Assembly: GCA_944383785.1 (NCBI GenBank)
Contig: CALWQV010000005.1
Location: 1 to 61,999 of the forward strand
Direction of reading: 5' to 3'
DNA length: 61,999 nt
Origin: an uncultured Enterocloster sp.
GTDB lineage: Bacteria > Bacillota > Clostridia > Lachnospirales > Lachnospiraceae
The position numbers were made by a program, and so were the translations under genes. The first letter of the stretch is position 1, and the number at the start of each line of letters is the position of its first letter. Shown here in pieces: positions 42,994-50,928 of the stretch. The notes under the pieces were generated by a model. The model saw only the letters and a list, made by a program, of their open reading frames with translations, made no database searches and was not told where the DNA came from.

Positions 42994-45159
42994 ATGGAAT
43001 GTAAATATTGCGGAGCTAAGCTCCGGGACGGAGCGAAGTTCTGTCCCAAATGTGGAAAAAAAGTAAAACCGGCCAAATCAGGCGCTAAGGGGCCAAAGCC
43101 TAAAGCCGCGCCGTCTGGAGGTAAGGAAGAGAGAAAGGTGCAGCCCGCGCCTCCAAAGGAGCAGGCTGCGCCCAGTAAAGCCGCCGGAAGGCCGGAGCAG
43201 GCCGGGATGCCCGATTATATAGCCGGGCCGGGAGAGCAGGCCGGGATGCCCGATTATATAGCCGGGCCGGGAGAGCGGGCCGGGATGCCCGACCATGTAG
43301 CCTGGCCGGGGGCCGCGGCAGCGGGCAGTCCGGTCCAGCCCAAAAAGAAGGGAAAAGGCTGCCTGATCGGGGGAATCATAGGAGTCGTGATCCTGGCCGC
43401 GGCCATCGCTGGCGCTGTGTTTTTGTGGAAAGGCGGGCTGCTGGATTCCCTTCCTGATCTTCCGTTTCTGAAACAGGAGGCGAACCCGGAAGGCGAAAAG
43501 TCGGGGGAAGATTCCCAGGGGGATGAGATTATTTCAGACTCCGGGGAAGAAGGCGAAGGGGAATCCGGTTCTGAGGAACAGGAGGATCACTGGTCGCCGG
43601 AGGATGTGGAGCTTACGGTTCCGGGAGCCAGGCCAGGGGATTACGAGATAATTGAATTAGAAGAAAATGAGAACGGGATGTGTACGGTGACCCCGCAGCT
43701 CATCCGGGAGTATATCCCTGAGGCTACCACCTGTTACTTCGACAATCTGCCCCGGCTGGGAAATGATATTGACGATTACATTAAGAACAGCTACGTCTTC
43801 GCTCATTACATCAAGAGCGGCATTGACGAGGCGTATACCGGGGAGGGCAACCGTTTTGACCGGAATCTCCAGGACGGCGTTTATCTGCTGATCTTCCAGT
43901 GGAAGGATAACCGCCCCTATCTCAGCGGCTATTTCGCGGGAGTGCCGGAGGAAAGCGAGGAAGAAGGCAAATGGCTCTTAAAAGTGACGCCCTGCGAATA
44001 CGACCTGACCGAGCTGTACGAGGAGGAAAATGCCCGCTTCCAGCCGGAGAAGGATGAGGTTTTAACCAACTATATTGACCCGGAGGATGTAGAGGACAGC
44101 GGCGCGGCCTATTACCTGGTCAGCTTTGACAGCAGGGAGGGTGAAGATGTACAGGAGGACGATGCACGGAAGTACCGGCTCTGGCAGCAGCTTCATTCCG
44201 ATTACGCGGAAAATTATGCCCGTGATATTGAGCGGTTTGAAAGCCAGACCGTCAGCCCCGGACGCCAGAGATGCTATCTGCTTTTGGATGAGGATTATGA
44301 ATCCATAGGCTACACGGTGCTGACGGAGGAGACGGCCCAGGCCTCGGCTTCGGCCCAGGGAGAGCAGACCCAGGACGTTGGCAGGGCGGACTATGCCAGC
44401 GGGGAGGCAATGGCTGCGGCCAGCGATGGGGAACTGCCTACATCGGGGGACTATACGGCTATCTACGTCCACGAAGATGAAAATGGAAACTGCCGCGTCA
44501 ACCCGGATGTGGTGCAGCAGTATATCCCGGAAAGCACAACCAGCTGCTTTACCGGAAGCCCTAACCTGGGAGACGATATTGAGGATTATCTAAGGGATTC
44601 CTATACCTTTGCCGATCTGATCAGCCGGGGAATGGATGGGGGAATTTCCGGAGACGGAAGCAGTTTTAACCCCAAAGACGACCCGGACAGCACCTACTGC
44701 CTGCTGGTGTTCCAGCGAAGGGACAACCATCCCTACTTGACCGGCTATTATTTTGGAAAGCCGGAGCAGTACGATGAGGATACTTGGCTTTTAAAGGTGA
44801 CGCCCTGCGACTATGACCTGGAGGAGCTGTATGAGCGGGAGTCGAAGCAGTATCAGGAGGAAAAGGAGCTTCTTTTGGCCAATTACATTGCCCCGGAGGA
44901 CGTAGAGGACAGCGGCGCGGTCTATTATGTGGAGGGCTATAACACAGGGCAAAGCTCCGAGCTGCGGGAGGATGAATGCCAGCTGTACCATCTGTGGAGC
45001 CAGATGAGTTCTCCCTTCCTGGAGCGCTTTGCAAGGCCTATCGGCCGTATGCCTCATGATGTGAATAAAACCCGCGAGGGCCGGTGGAAGGGCTTTATTT
45101 TGATGAACAGAAATTATGAGGTCATCGGATATACGATGGTATATGGAGGAGATGAATAG
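42994..45159 (+). CDS. Zinc-ribbon membrane protein with duplicated outer domain
   Basis: The 721-residue protein has a zinc ribbon (CKYC...CPKC, residues 3-20), a Lys/Pro/Ala-rich linker, three perfect or near-perfect 13-residue repeats (EQAGMPDYIAGPG, 68-106), a membrane helix (about 123-145), an acidic Glu/Ser/Gly-rich stalk, and two copies of an outer domain of about 230 residues. The copies share IREYIPEATTCYF/VQQYIPESTTSCF, PYLSGYFAG/PYLTGYYFG, LLKVTPCEYDL/LLKVTPCDYDL, and DPEDVEDSGA/APEDVEDSGA. A GGAGGA site precedes ATG 42994. The XRE gene follows two bases after its stop region. The domain is unknown to me. Confidence 0.85.
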   Translation: MECKYCGAKLRDGAKFCPKCGKKVKPAKSGAKGPKPKAAPSGGKEERKVQPAPPKEQAAPSKAAGRPEQAGMPDYIAGPGEQAGMPDYIAGPGERAGMPDHVAWPGAAAAGSPVQPKKKGKGCLIGGIIGVVILAAAIAGAVFLWKGGLLDSLPDLPFLKQEANPEGEKSGEDSQGDEIISDSGEEGEGESGSEEQEDHWSPEDVELTVPGARPGDYEIIELEENENGMCTVTPQLIREYIPEATTCYFDNLPRLGNDIDDYIKNSYVFAHYIKSGIDEAYTGEGNRFDRNLQDGVYLLIFQWKDNRPYLSGYFAGVPEESEEEGKWLLKVTPCEYDLTELYEEENARFQPEKDEVLTNYIDPEDVEDSGAAYYLVSFDSREGEDVQEDDARKYRLWQQLHSDYAENYARDIERFESQTVSPGRQRCYLLLDEDYESIGYTVLTEETAQASASAQGEQTQDVGRADYASGEAMAAASDGELPTSGDYTAIYVHEDENGNCRVNPDVVQQYIPESTTSCFTGSPNLGDDIEDYLRDSYTFADLISRGMDGGISGDGSSFNPKDDPDSTYCLLVFQRRDNHPYLTGYYFGKPEQYDEDTWLLKVTPCDYDLEELYERESKQYQEEKELLLANYIAPEDVEDSGAVYYVEGYNTGQSSELREDECQLYHLWSQMSSPFLERFARPIGRMPHDVNKTREGRWKGFILMNRNYEVIGYTMVYGGDE
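43195..43311 (+). repeat. Three in-frame 39-base tandem repeats
   Basis: Three units encode EQAGMPDYIAGPG, EQAGMPDYIAGPG and ERAGMPDHVAWPG in the linker of the zinc-ribbon protein. The first two units are nearly identical in DNA, so the copy number may vary between strains. Confidence 0.8.
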
Positions 45160-45160
45160 C

Positions 45161-45586
45161 ATGGACAGCAAGAGTACGGACGATTTGAAGCAGGAGCTGA
45201 TGAGCGATTCGGATATTGACTCTTATATCAAGGAAAATGAATCTTATTTTGTGGATCGCAGCGTGACGGAGATGCTGACCGGCTTCTATGAACGCCGGAA
45301 CATGACAAAATCACAGCTGGCGCAGCGGTCCTGCATGAGCGAGATCTATCTGCATCAGATTTTTTCCGGAAGGAGAAAGCCTTCCAGAGACAAGATTTTA
45401 TGCCTGTGCATCGGCATGGATTTAAGTATTGAGGATACCCAGCGGCTTTTAAAGGAGGCGTCTTTTGCCCAGCTTTATCCAAGGATCCGCCGGGAGGCGA
45501 TTATTTACCATGGCATCGTTCATCATACGCCGTTAAATGAGATTAACGACAAATTGTTTGAAGCGGATGAAAAAGCATTGTTTTGA
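45161..45586 (+). CDS. XRE-family helix-turn-helix protein
   Basis: The 141-residue protein starts at ATG 45161, eight bases after GGAGGAG; earlier in-frame ATGs overlap the previous gene. The helix-turn-helix is at about 47-100 (RRNMTKSQLAQRSCMSEIYLHQIFSGRRKPSRDK). The C-terminal part (LLKEASFAQLYPRIRREAIIYHGI) is not a known ligand domain. It is translationally close to the zinc-ribbon protein and closes the array, with a strong terminator after it. It may regulate the array. Confidence 0.85.
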   Translation: MDSKSTDDLKQELMSDSDIDSYIKENESYFVDRSVTEMLTGFYERRNMTKSQLAQRSCMSEIYLHQIFSGRRKPSRDKILCLCIGMDLSIEDTQRLLKEASFAQLYPRIRREAIIYHGIVHHTPLNEINDKLFEADEKALF

Positions 45587-45605
45587 AAGGACGCTGTTTT
45601 GAAAG

Positions 45606-45629
45606 AGCGGGGCGGTTGCCCCGCTTTTT
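45606..45629 (+). terminator. Rho-independent terminator ending the zinc-ribbon array
   Basis: AGCGGGGC (45606-45613) pairs perfectly with GCCCCGCT (45618-45625) around GGTT, followed by five T. The rest of the 248-base gap holds small hairpins (TACCTGG/CCAGGTA at about 45737-45755) but no gene. Confidence 0.9.
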
Positions 45630-45834
45630 CGGGCGATTTTTCAGTTACAAACTGAATCGAAACTGCTTGTATATACGTACCGCTTTTGATAAAATAATCC
45701 CATCAGCAGCGTTCAGTCTGCTAATTGACTCACTTATACCTGGAAAGCCCAGGTATCCCGGCTGTATTTCAGCAGCCAAGACACCACTTTACACAGCATT
45801 TTTATTTTTGTAAGATGAAGGAGGAGGGTAACAG

Positions 45835-46818
45835 ATGGGAAGAGCGGATACAGCCACAACAAACTTTATGAGGCAGAATGATGTATTTGCGGATGCGTTT
45901 AACTTTTTTCTGTACCAGGGTGATCCGGTGATCGAACCGAAGCAGTTAAGGGAACTGGATCCGGCGGAGCTTGCCATGCCTTACGGCGCTGACAGAAAGA
46001 GCGAACCTGTACAGAAGTATCGGGACATCTTAAAAGGCCTGGCGGCTATGGAGGATGGGAAGAGGGCTTATATTTTGCTGGGGATCGAAAATCAAACCCG
46101 CGTTCACTACGCGGCCCCGGTGAAGGGGATGCTTTACGACGCCCTTCAGTATGCCAGACAGGTAGAGCAGACGAGCAGGAAACACCGAGAGAAGAAAGAG
46201 CACGGGAGGCGTGGCAGCGGGGAGTTCCTGGCTGGATTTCACAAAGAGGATCGCCTTTTACCGGTGATCGCTCTATTTATCTCCTTTACGCCGGAGGAAT
46301 GGGACGGCCCCAGAAGCCTGTGGGAGATGGTTGAAGTGGGGGACGGGGCAGTGCTTGCCAGACTGCCGGATTACCGGATCAACCTGGTCACGCCTGCGCA
46401 GCTTGGGAAGGAAGAGTTTGGAAAGTTTCACAGCTCCTTAGGGGACGTGCTGGAATTTATCAAGTATTCCGGCGACAAAGAGAAGCTGATGGACTGGCTC
46501 CACCAGGAGAAGCCGGAACTAACGATGGGGAGAAAAGAAGTAGAGGTATTAAACGCCTGTGTAAACGCGAAATTAACGATAAAAGAGGAAGAGGAGGAAG
46601 TAGAAGTGTGTAAAGCCATTGAAGACTATAAGAGGGAAGCGGTGGAGAAGGCTACGAAGGAAGTAACGAAAGAAGTAACCAGAGATGTAACGGAAAACAT
46701 GCAGCTGCAAAGTGTCAAAAACCTGATGCGCAACCTGCGCCTGACGGCCCAGCAGGCAGCCGCAGCTCTGGAAATTTCGCCGAAGGATACGGAGCGGCTT
46801 TTGAAGAAATTGCGTTAA
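45835..46818 (+). CDS. Rpn-family putative nuclease/transposase-like protein
   Basis: The 327-residue protein starts at ATG 45835 after GGAGGAG. The segment LMRQNDVFADAFNFFLYQG-like N-terminus, YRDILKGLAA, and AYILLGIENQTRVHYAAPVKGMLYDALQYARQV, match Rpn/PD-(D/E)XK family putative transposases (PF04754), with Glu in GIENQ as part of the nuclease core. A coiled, Glu/Lys-rich C-terminal region and a short helix-turn-helix-like end (LTAQQAAAALEISPKDTERLL) follow. Rpn proteins cut DNA and promote RecA-independent recombination. It stands alone between the array and the pheST operon. Confidence 0.82.
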   Translation: MGRADTATTNFMRQNDVFADAFNFFLYQGDPVIEPKQLRELDPAELAMPYGADRKSEPVQKYRDILKGLAAMEDGKRAYILLGIENQTRVHYAAPVKGMLYDALQYARQVEQTSRKHREKKEHGRRGSGEFLAGFHKEDRLLPVIALFISFTPEEWDGPRSLWEMVEVGDGAVLARLPDYRINLVTPAQLGKEEFGKFHSSLGDVLEFIKYSGDKEKLMDWLHQEKPELTMGRKEVEVLNACVNAKLTIKEEEEEVEVCKAIEDYKREAVEKATKEVTKEVTRDVTENMQLQSVKNLMRNLRLTAQQAAAALEISPKDTERLLKKLR

Positions 46819-46855
46819 AGCGACTATATGCCAACAGGTATTAAAGATTTTTTAT

Positions 46856-46884
46856 TTGACAAACCTTCTGTTTCGTGATAGTCT
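46856..46884 (+). promoter_or_regulatory. Promoter of the pheST T-box transcript
   Basis: A perfect TTGACA (46856-46861) is followed after 17 bases by TAGTCT (46879-46884) with TG one base before it. The weak -10 is helped by the extended element. Confidence 0.55.
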
Positions 46885-46890
46885 TATAAC

Positions 46891-47163
46891 GACTTTAGGC
46901 TGTGAATATACGTGAGTACAGGAGCTGTTATGAGTCAGAGATGGAGTGTCATCGGCTGAAAGCATTCCACATAGCCCTTCTGGAAGTTTCAGTATAGGAG
47001 CCTTCCGGCGAAAAGCAGAGTTTCCACTGCGGTAAGCCGGATGCCTGTGTAGCAATCAAAGTACACAAAAAGAGAGCAGAGTCGGATCGAAAGAGACTCT
47101 GAATAAGGGTGGTACCGCGGTAAACATCGTCCCTTGCACAAAGGCAGGGACGGTGTTTTTTTG
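46891..47163 (+). ncRNA. T-box riboswitch (phenylalanine) upstream of pheST
   Basis: The leader has a Stem I region (about 46891-47040) with an AGTA-like element in GAGTACAGGAG. A specifier loop candidate reads TTC followed by A at 46988-46991, matching phenylalanine. The invariant T-box AGGGTGGTACCGCG is at 47106-47119, and the terminator pairs CCGTCCCT-like arms (47128-47137 with 47144-47153), ending in a T-tract at 47156-47162. Uncharged tRNA-Phe should bind and stabilise the antiterminator, raising pheS and pheT expression. Confidence 0.93.
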
Positions 47164-47273
47164 TTACGAGCACTTAGCGCCTGTCCTTAAGGCGCTTACG
47201 TGCGATACATGCAGAGCACTTGGCGAGGTCATATCGAGCCTAGTGCGGAGCATTGTTACGAGCACTTAGCGCC
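47161..47273. repeat. Cluster of palindromic repeats between T-box and pheS
   Basis: A 21-base direct repeat starting TTGTTACGAGCACTTAGCG occurs at 47161-47181 and 47253-47273. The first forms a hairpin with AGGCGCTTAC..GTGC (47190-47203). Between them lies copy B of the REP-like element (47214-47251), sharing GAGCACTTGGCGAGGT and TCGAGCCTAGTGCG with the copy at 9161. The cluster is in the transcribed leader after the T-box terminator, so it will be part of antiterminated pheST mRNA. Confidence 0.7.
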
Positions 47274-47301
47274 CAGCCCCACAACAGAAAGGAGAATCGC
47301 A

Positions 47302-48339
47302 ATGAAAGAGAAAATCGCCGGCATTTTATCGGAAGCGGAGGCGAAGATTTTGGCTGCGGCCAATGAGAATGAGCTGCAGAATGTAAAGAGCGCCTATATT
47401 GGCAAGCAGGGCGCCCTGACCCTTCTGATGAAGGAACTTCCGAAGCTGGACTCGGAGAGCCGTCCGGAAGCGGGTAAGCTATTGAATCAGGCAAAGAACC
47501 AGGTGACGGAGCGAATTGATGAGAAACGGATGGAACTGAAGCTGAAGGCTTCGGAGGTTTCACCGGATTTTGACTGTTTTGTACCGGGAATTATGCCCTC
47601 CCAGGGAGGACTTCATCCGATCACCCAGATGTGCTATGACTTAAACGATACCTTCCGTTCCATGGGATTTGAGATCTTCCAGGAGGACGAGATTACCAGC
47701 GAGCTGTACGCCTTTGATAAGCTGAATTTCCCGCCCAATCATCCTGCCCGTGAGAGTATGGATACCTATTGGCTGGAGGGCCATGACAGCGGAAGCACAA
47801 ATGAAAAGCTCTGTCTGCGTCCTCATCTGACCGGAGGAAGCGTCCGCTATATGCAGACCCACAAGCCGCCTTACCGCTTCGTTTACCCGGGCCGCGTTTA
47901 CCGCAACGAGACGACGGACGCCCACCATGAGAGAGCCTTTTTCCAGTATGAGGCTCTGATCGTGGACAAGGATATTACCTTTACTTCCGGAAAAGTGATG
48001 ATTCAGGCCATCCTCAGTAAGGTATTCGGAAGAGATGTAGCGGTGCGGATGCGCTCCGGCTTCTTCCCATTTGTGGAGCCGGGATTTGAGATCGATATGG
48101 AGTGCCAGGTCTGCGGCGGAAAGGGATGCAGCGTCTGCAAGCATGTAGGCTGGATCGAGGTAATGCCCGGCGGCTCTCCCCATCCCAATGTACTGCGGGC
48201 GGCAGGGCTTAACCCGGATGAGTACACCGGATTCTACGTGAATATCGGTCTGGACCGGCTGGTGATGATGCGCTACGGAGTGGACGATGTAAGGCTCTTC
48301 CACAGCGCGGATTTGAGATTCCTGAAGCAGTTCAGATAA
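47302..48339 (+). CDS. pheS: Phenylalanyl-tRNA synthetase alpha subunit
   Basis: The 345-residue protein starts at ATG 47302 after AAAGGAG; the longer frame from 47200 runs through repeats and is rejected. It has the N-terminal coiled coil, motif 2 (ETTDAHHERAFFQYEALIVD) and motif 3 (GLDRLVMMRYGVDDVR) of class II synthetases. With PheT it forms the alpha2-beta2 enzyme that charges tRNA-Phe. Controlled by the T-box upstream, and followed by pheT 12 bases on. Confidence 0.98.
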   Translation: MKEKIAGILSEAEAKILAAANENELQNVKSAYIGKQGALTLLMKELPKLDSESRPEAGKLLNQAKNQVTERIDEKRMELKLKASEVSPDFDCFVPGIMPSQGGLHPITQMCYDLNDTFRSMGFEIFQEDEITSELYAFDKLNFPPNHPARESMDTYWLEGHDSGSTNEKLCLRPHLTGGSVRYMQTHKPPYRFVYPGRVYRNETTDAHHERAFFQYEALIVDKDITFTSGKVMIQAILSKVFGRDVAVRMRSGFFPFVEPGFEIDMECQVCGGKGCSVCKHVGWIEVMPGGSPHPNVLRAAGLNPDEYTGFYVNIGLDRLVMMRYGVDDVRLFHSADLRFLKQFR

Positions 48340-48351
48340 GGAGGAGACGAG

Positions 48352-50796
48352 ATGAAATTATCATTATCTTGGATTCGGGACTATGTGAAGATCCCGGATG
48401 ATATGGATTTGAAGAAGCTGGCCTACGATTTGACCATGTCCACGGTAGAGGTGGAGGATGTAGAGTATCTGGCCCGTCGTTTTGATAAGATGGTAGTAGG
48501 CGTGATCGAAAAGGTGGAGCCCCATCCAAACGCGGACCGGCTGAGAGTCTGCAAGGTGGATATTGGAGACGGACAGATCAAGGAGATCGTCTGCGGTGGA
48601 ATCAATCTGCGGGATGGAATGCGGGTAGCCGTAGCCTGCCCCGGCGCTATGGTGCGCTGGCACGGCGAGGGAGAGCCCGTTGAAATCAAAAATTCCAAGC
48701 TGAGGGGCGTGGAGTCCTTCGGCATGATCTGCGCCTCCGATGAGATCGGACTGGGCGATCTGTTCCCTGCAAGCCAGGAGGCGGAGATTGTGGATCTGTC
48801 CGCTTTCCAGGTGCCGGCGGGAACATCTCTGGCGGCTGCTCTGGATTTGGACGACGTGCTGCTGGATATTGACAATAAGTCCATGACCAACCGTCCGGAT
48901 CTGTGGGGACATTACGGTATTGCCAGGGAGATTGCCGCCCTCTACAATCTGCCTTTAAAGGAGATCAAGCCCTTTGAGGCGGATGTGCAGTCGGATTTTA
49001 AGGTGGAGATTGAGGATCCGGACCGCTGCCCCCGCTACATCGGGGTGGAAATGTCCGGCGTGGAGGTAAAGCCCTCGCCCTATCAGATGCAGAACCGTAT
49101 CTGGAAAGCCGGGATGCGTCCCATCAACGCTCTGGTGGACATTACCAACTATGTGATGCTGGCTACAGGCAATCCCACCCATGCCTTTGACGCGGATCAT
49201 ATTATCGATCACATCGTGGTGAGACGGGCAAAAGCAGGTGAGACGCTGACCCTTCTGAATGATAAGGAGCTGAACCTGTGCGAGGATGATCTGGTGATTA
49301 CGGATTCGGAAGGCCCGGTAGCCCTGGCAGGCGTTATGGGAGGTTCCAAAGATTCCATCCTGCCGGATACCAAGCGGGTGATTCTGGAGGTGGCAAATTT
49401 TGACGCCGCCGGAATCCGCAGGACCGCCCTGCGCTATGACAACCGCACAGAGGCTTCCGCCCGGTATGAAAAGGCCATCGACCCGGAGCGCTGCGAGCAG
49501 GCTCTGGCCCTTTCCATGGAGTACTTTAAGGAGCTGTATCCGGAGTTAAAGGTGACCGGATTCTGCGATCAGTATGTGAAGAAGCTGAAAAAAGCGGAGA
49601 TTGACGTGAATCTGGACTGGCTGGCAAAGCGCCTGGGCAAGAACCTGACCGATGATCAGATTCAGGGCAAATTAAAGCTTATGGGCTTTGATGTGGAGAT
49701 CAAGGATGGAAACATGCATGTGGTGGCTCCCACTTGGCGTTCCACCGGCGATATTTCCATTAAGGACGATGTGATGGAGGAAGTAGCCAGAATGTACGGC
49801 TATGATCACTTTGATGCCACCTCCTTTATCACATCATTTGACAGGGCCATTAACCAGAAGGACCAGGATCTGGTGCGGAATATCAAGGAATATCTTGCCA
49901 TTCGCTGCGGCATGCAGGAGGTTTACACCTATCCCTGGATGAACGATGTGTTTGTAAATGCGGTTCTTCAGAACACTGATGGGGTGCTGAAGCTGTCCAC
50001 GCCGCCTGCGCCGGATTTAAGCTATATCCGTTCCTCCCTGCTGCCCAATCTGTGCGAGGCGGTTGTGAAAAATGAACGGTATTTCAACGATTTCTCCATC
50101 TTTGAGGAGGCGCAGGTATTCTTTGACCGAAATTATACGTCTCCTTATGATGAGACAGAATCCCTGCCGGAGCAGCGCAGACATATCGGCGGAGCCTTTG
50201 CCAGCAGCGTCAAGAATGTTACCCAGCTCTTCCGGGAGGCCAAGGGCGTTCTGGAATATATGCCCCGCCACACCCATATGGAAGCATATGAGTTCTGCAA
50301 GAAAGAGAAGCCGGCGTGGGCGGATTCCGTTGTATGGCTGAACATTTACCTGGGAGATGAGAAGATCGGAGATCTGGGACTTCTGGCAAAGAAGGCTTCC
50401 ATGGAGTGCGGCATCAAGAATCTTTCCGTCATGCTCTTTGAGATCGATGCCACCAGGCTTAAGCCCTTAAAGTCCAGGACGAACCATTTCGTCCATCTGG
50501 CTGAGTATCCGGAGACAGATTATGATATCTCCATGCTGTTCCCATCCGAAACCGTCTGGACGGATATTTATCAGGAGATCATGGGAAAGAAGCGGGAAGG
50601 CTCCCATCTGAAGGGGGCGGCCTTTGTGGACGAGTACCATGGAAAGCAAATTCCGGCGGGCAAGAAGTCCGTTACCATCCGGCTGACCATTGGTTCCAAT
50701 GAGAAGACCCTGACCTCTCAGGAGATTGAGAAAACTGCGGATCAGGTGATGAAGAAATTGGAAAAGAAAATGGGCGCGGAACTTAGAACGCAGTAA
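48352..50796 (+). CDS. pheT: Phenylalanyl-tRNA synthetase beta subunit
   Basis: The 814-residue protein has the usual domain order: N-terminal tRNA-binding OB domain (about 39-150), B3/B4 editing domain (GHYGIAREIAALY, ITNYVMLATGNPTHAFD), B5 domain, the inactive synthetase-like core, and the C-terminal ferredoxin-fold anticodon-binding domain (about 720-814). It edits misacylated Tyr-tRNA-Phe and supports PheS. It starts at ATG 48352 after AAGGAGG, in the same operon, and is followed by a strong terminator. Confidence 0.98.
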   Translation: MKLSLSWIRDYVKIPDDMDLKKLAYDLTMSTVEVEDVEYLARRFDKMVVGVIEKVEPHPNADRLRVCKVDIGDGQIKEIVCGGINLRDGMRVAVACPGAMVRWHGEGEPVEIKNSKLRGVESFGMICASDEIGLGDLFPASQEAEIVDLSAFQVPAGTSLAAALDLDDVLLDIDNKSMTNRPDLWGHYGIAREIAALYNLPLKEIKPFEADVQSDFKVEIEDPDRCPRYIGVEMSGVEVKPSPYQMQNRIWKAGMRPINALVDITNYVMLATGNPTHAFDADHIIDHIVVRRAKAGETLTLLNDKELNLCEDDLVITDSEGPVALAGVMGGSKDSILPDTKRVILEVANFDAAGIRRTALRYDNRTEASARYEKAIDPERCEQALALSMEYFKELYPELKVTGFCDQYVKKLKKAEIDVNLDWLAKRLGKNLTDDQIQGKLKLMGFDVEIKDGNMHVVAPTWRSTGDISIKDDVMEEVARMYGYDHFDATSFITSFDRAINQKDQDLVRNIKEYLAIRCGMQEVYTYPWMNDVFVNAVLQNTDGVLKLSTPPAPDLSYIRSSLLPNLCEAVVKNERYFNDFSIFEEAQVFFDRNYTSPYDETESLPEQRRHIGGAFASSVKNVTQLFREAKGVLEYMPRHTHMEAYEFCKKEKPAWADSVVWLNIYLGDEKIGDLGLLAKKASMECGIKNLSVMLFEIDATRLKPLKSRTNHFVHLAEYPETDYDISMLFPSETVWTDIYQEIMGKKREGSHLKGAAFVDEYHGKQIPAGKKSVTIRLTIGSNEKTLTSQEIEKTADQVMKKLEKKMGAELRTQ

Positions 50797-50835
50797 AACG
50801 GCTGATTTAAATACTGGGAAGATCAAATACTGAGA

Positions 50836-50884
50836 ATACGCCGCAGGCTCTCCGATGGTTGGAGCTGCCTGCGGCGTATGTTTT
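50836..50884 (+). terminator. Rho-independent terminator of pheST
   Basis: ATACGCCGCAGGC (50836-50848) pairs perfectly with GCCTGCGGCGTAT (50867-50879, 13 pairs), with a TCTCC/GGAG inner stem, followed by GTTTTAT. Confidence 0.9.
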
Positions 50885-50928
50885 ATATCTGATATTTTTC
50901 GATTGTACATTGATGAAGCTTGCTTTTC

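Noticed and set aside
43195-43311. CRISPR-like regular repeats
   Set aside because: The three 39-base units are contiguous, have no spacers and are in-frame coding repeats.
45583-45813. 76-codon ORF between the XRE and Rpn-like genes
   Set aside because: It spans a strong terminator and has no conserved motif or sensible start.
47200-47301. N-terminal extension of PheS from 47200
   Set aside because: The extension translates the palindromic repeats, lacks similarity to PheS, and ATG 47302 has a good AAAGGAG site.
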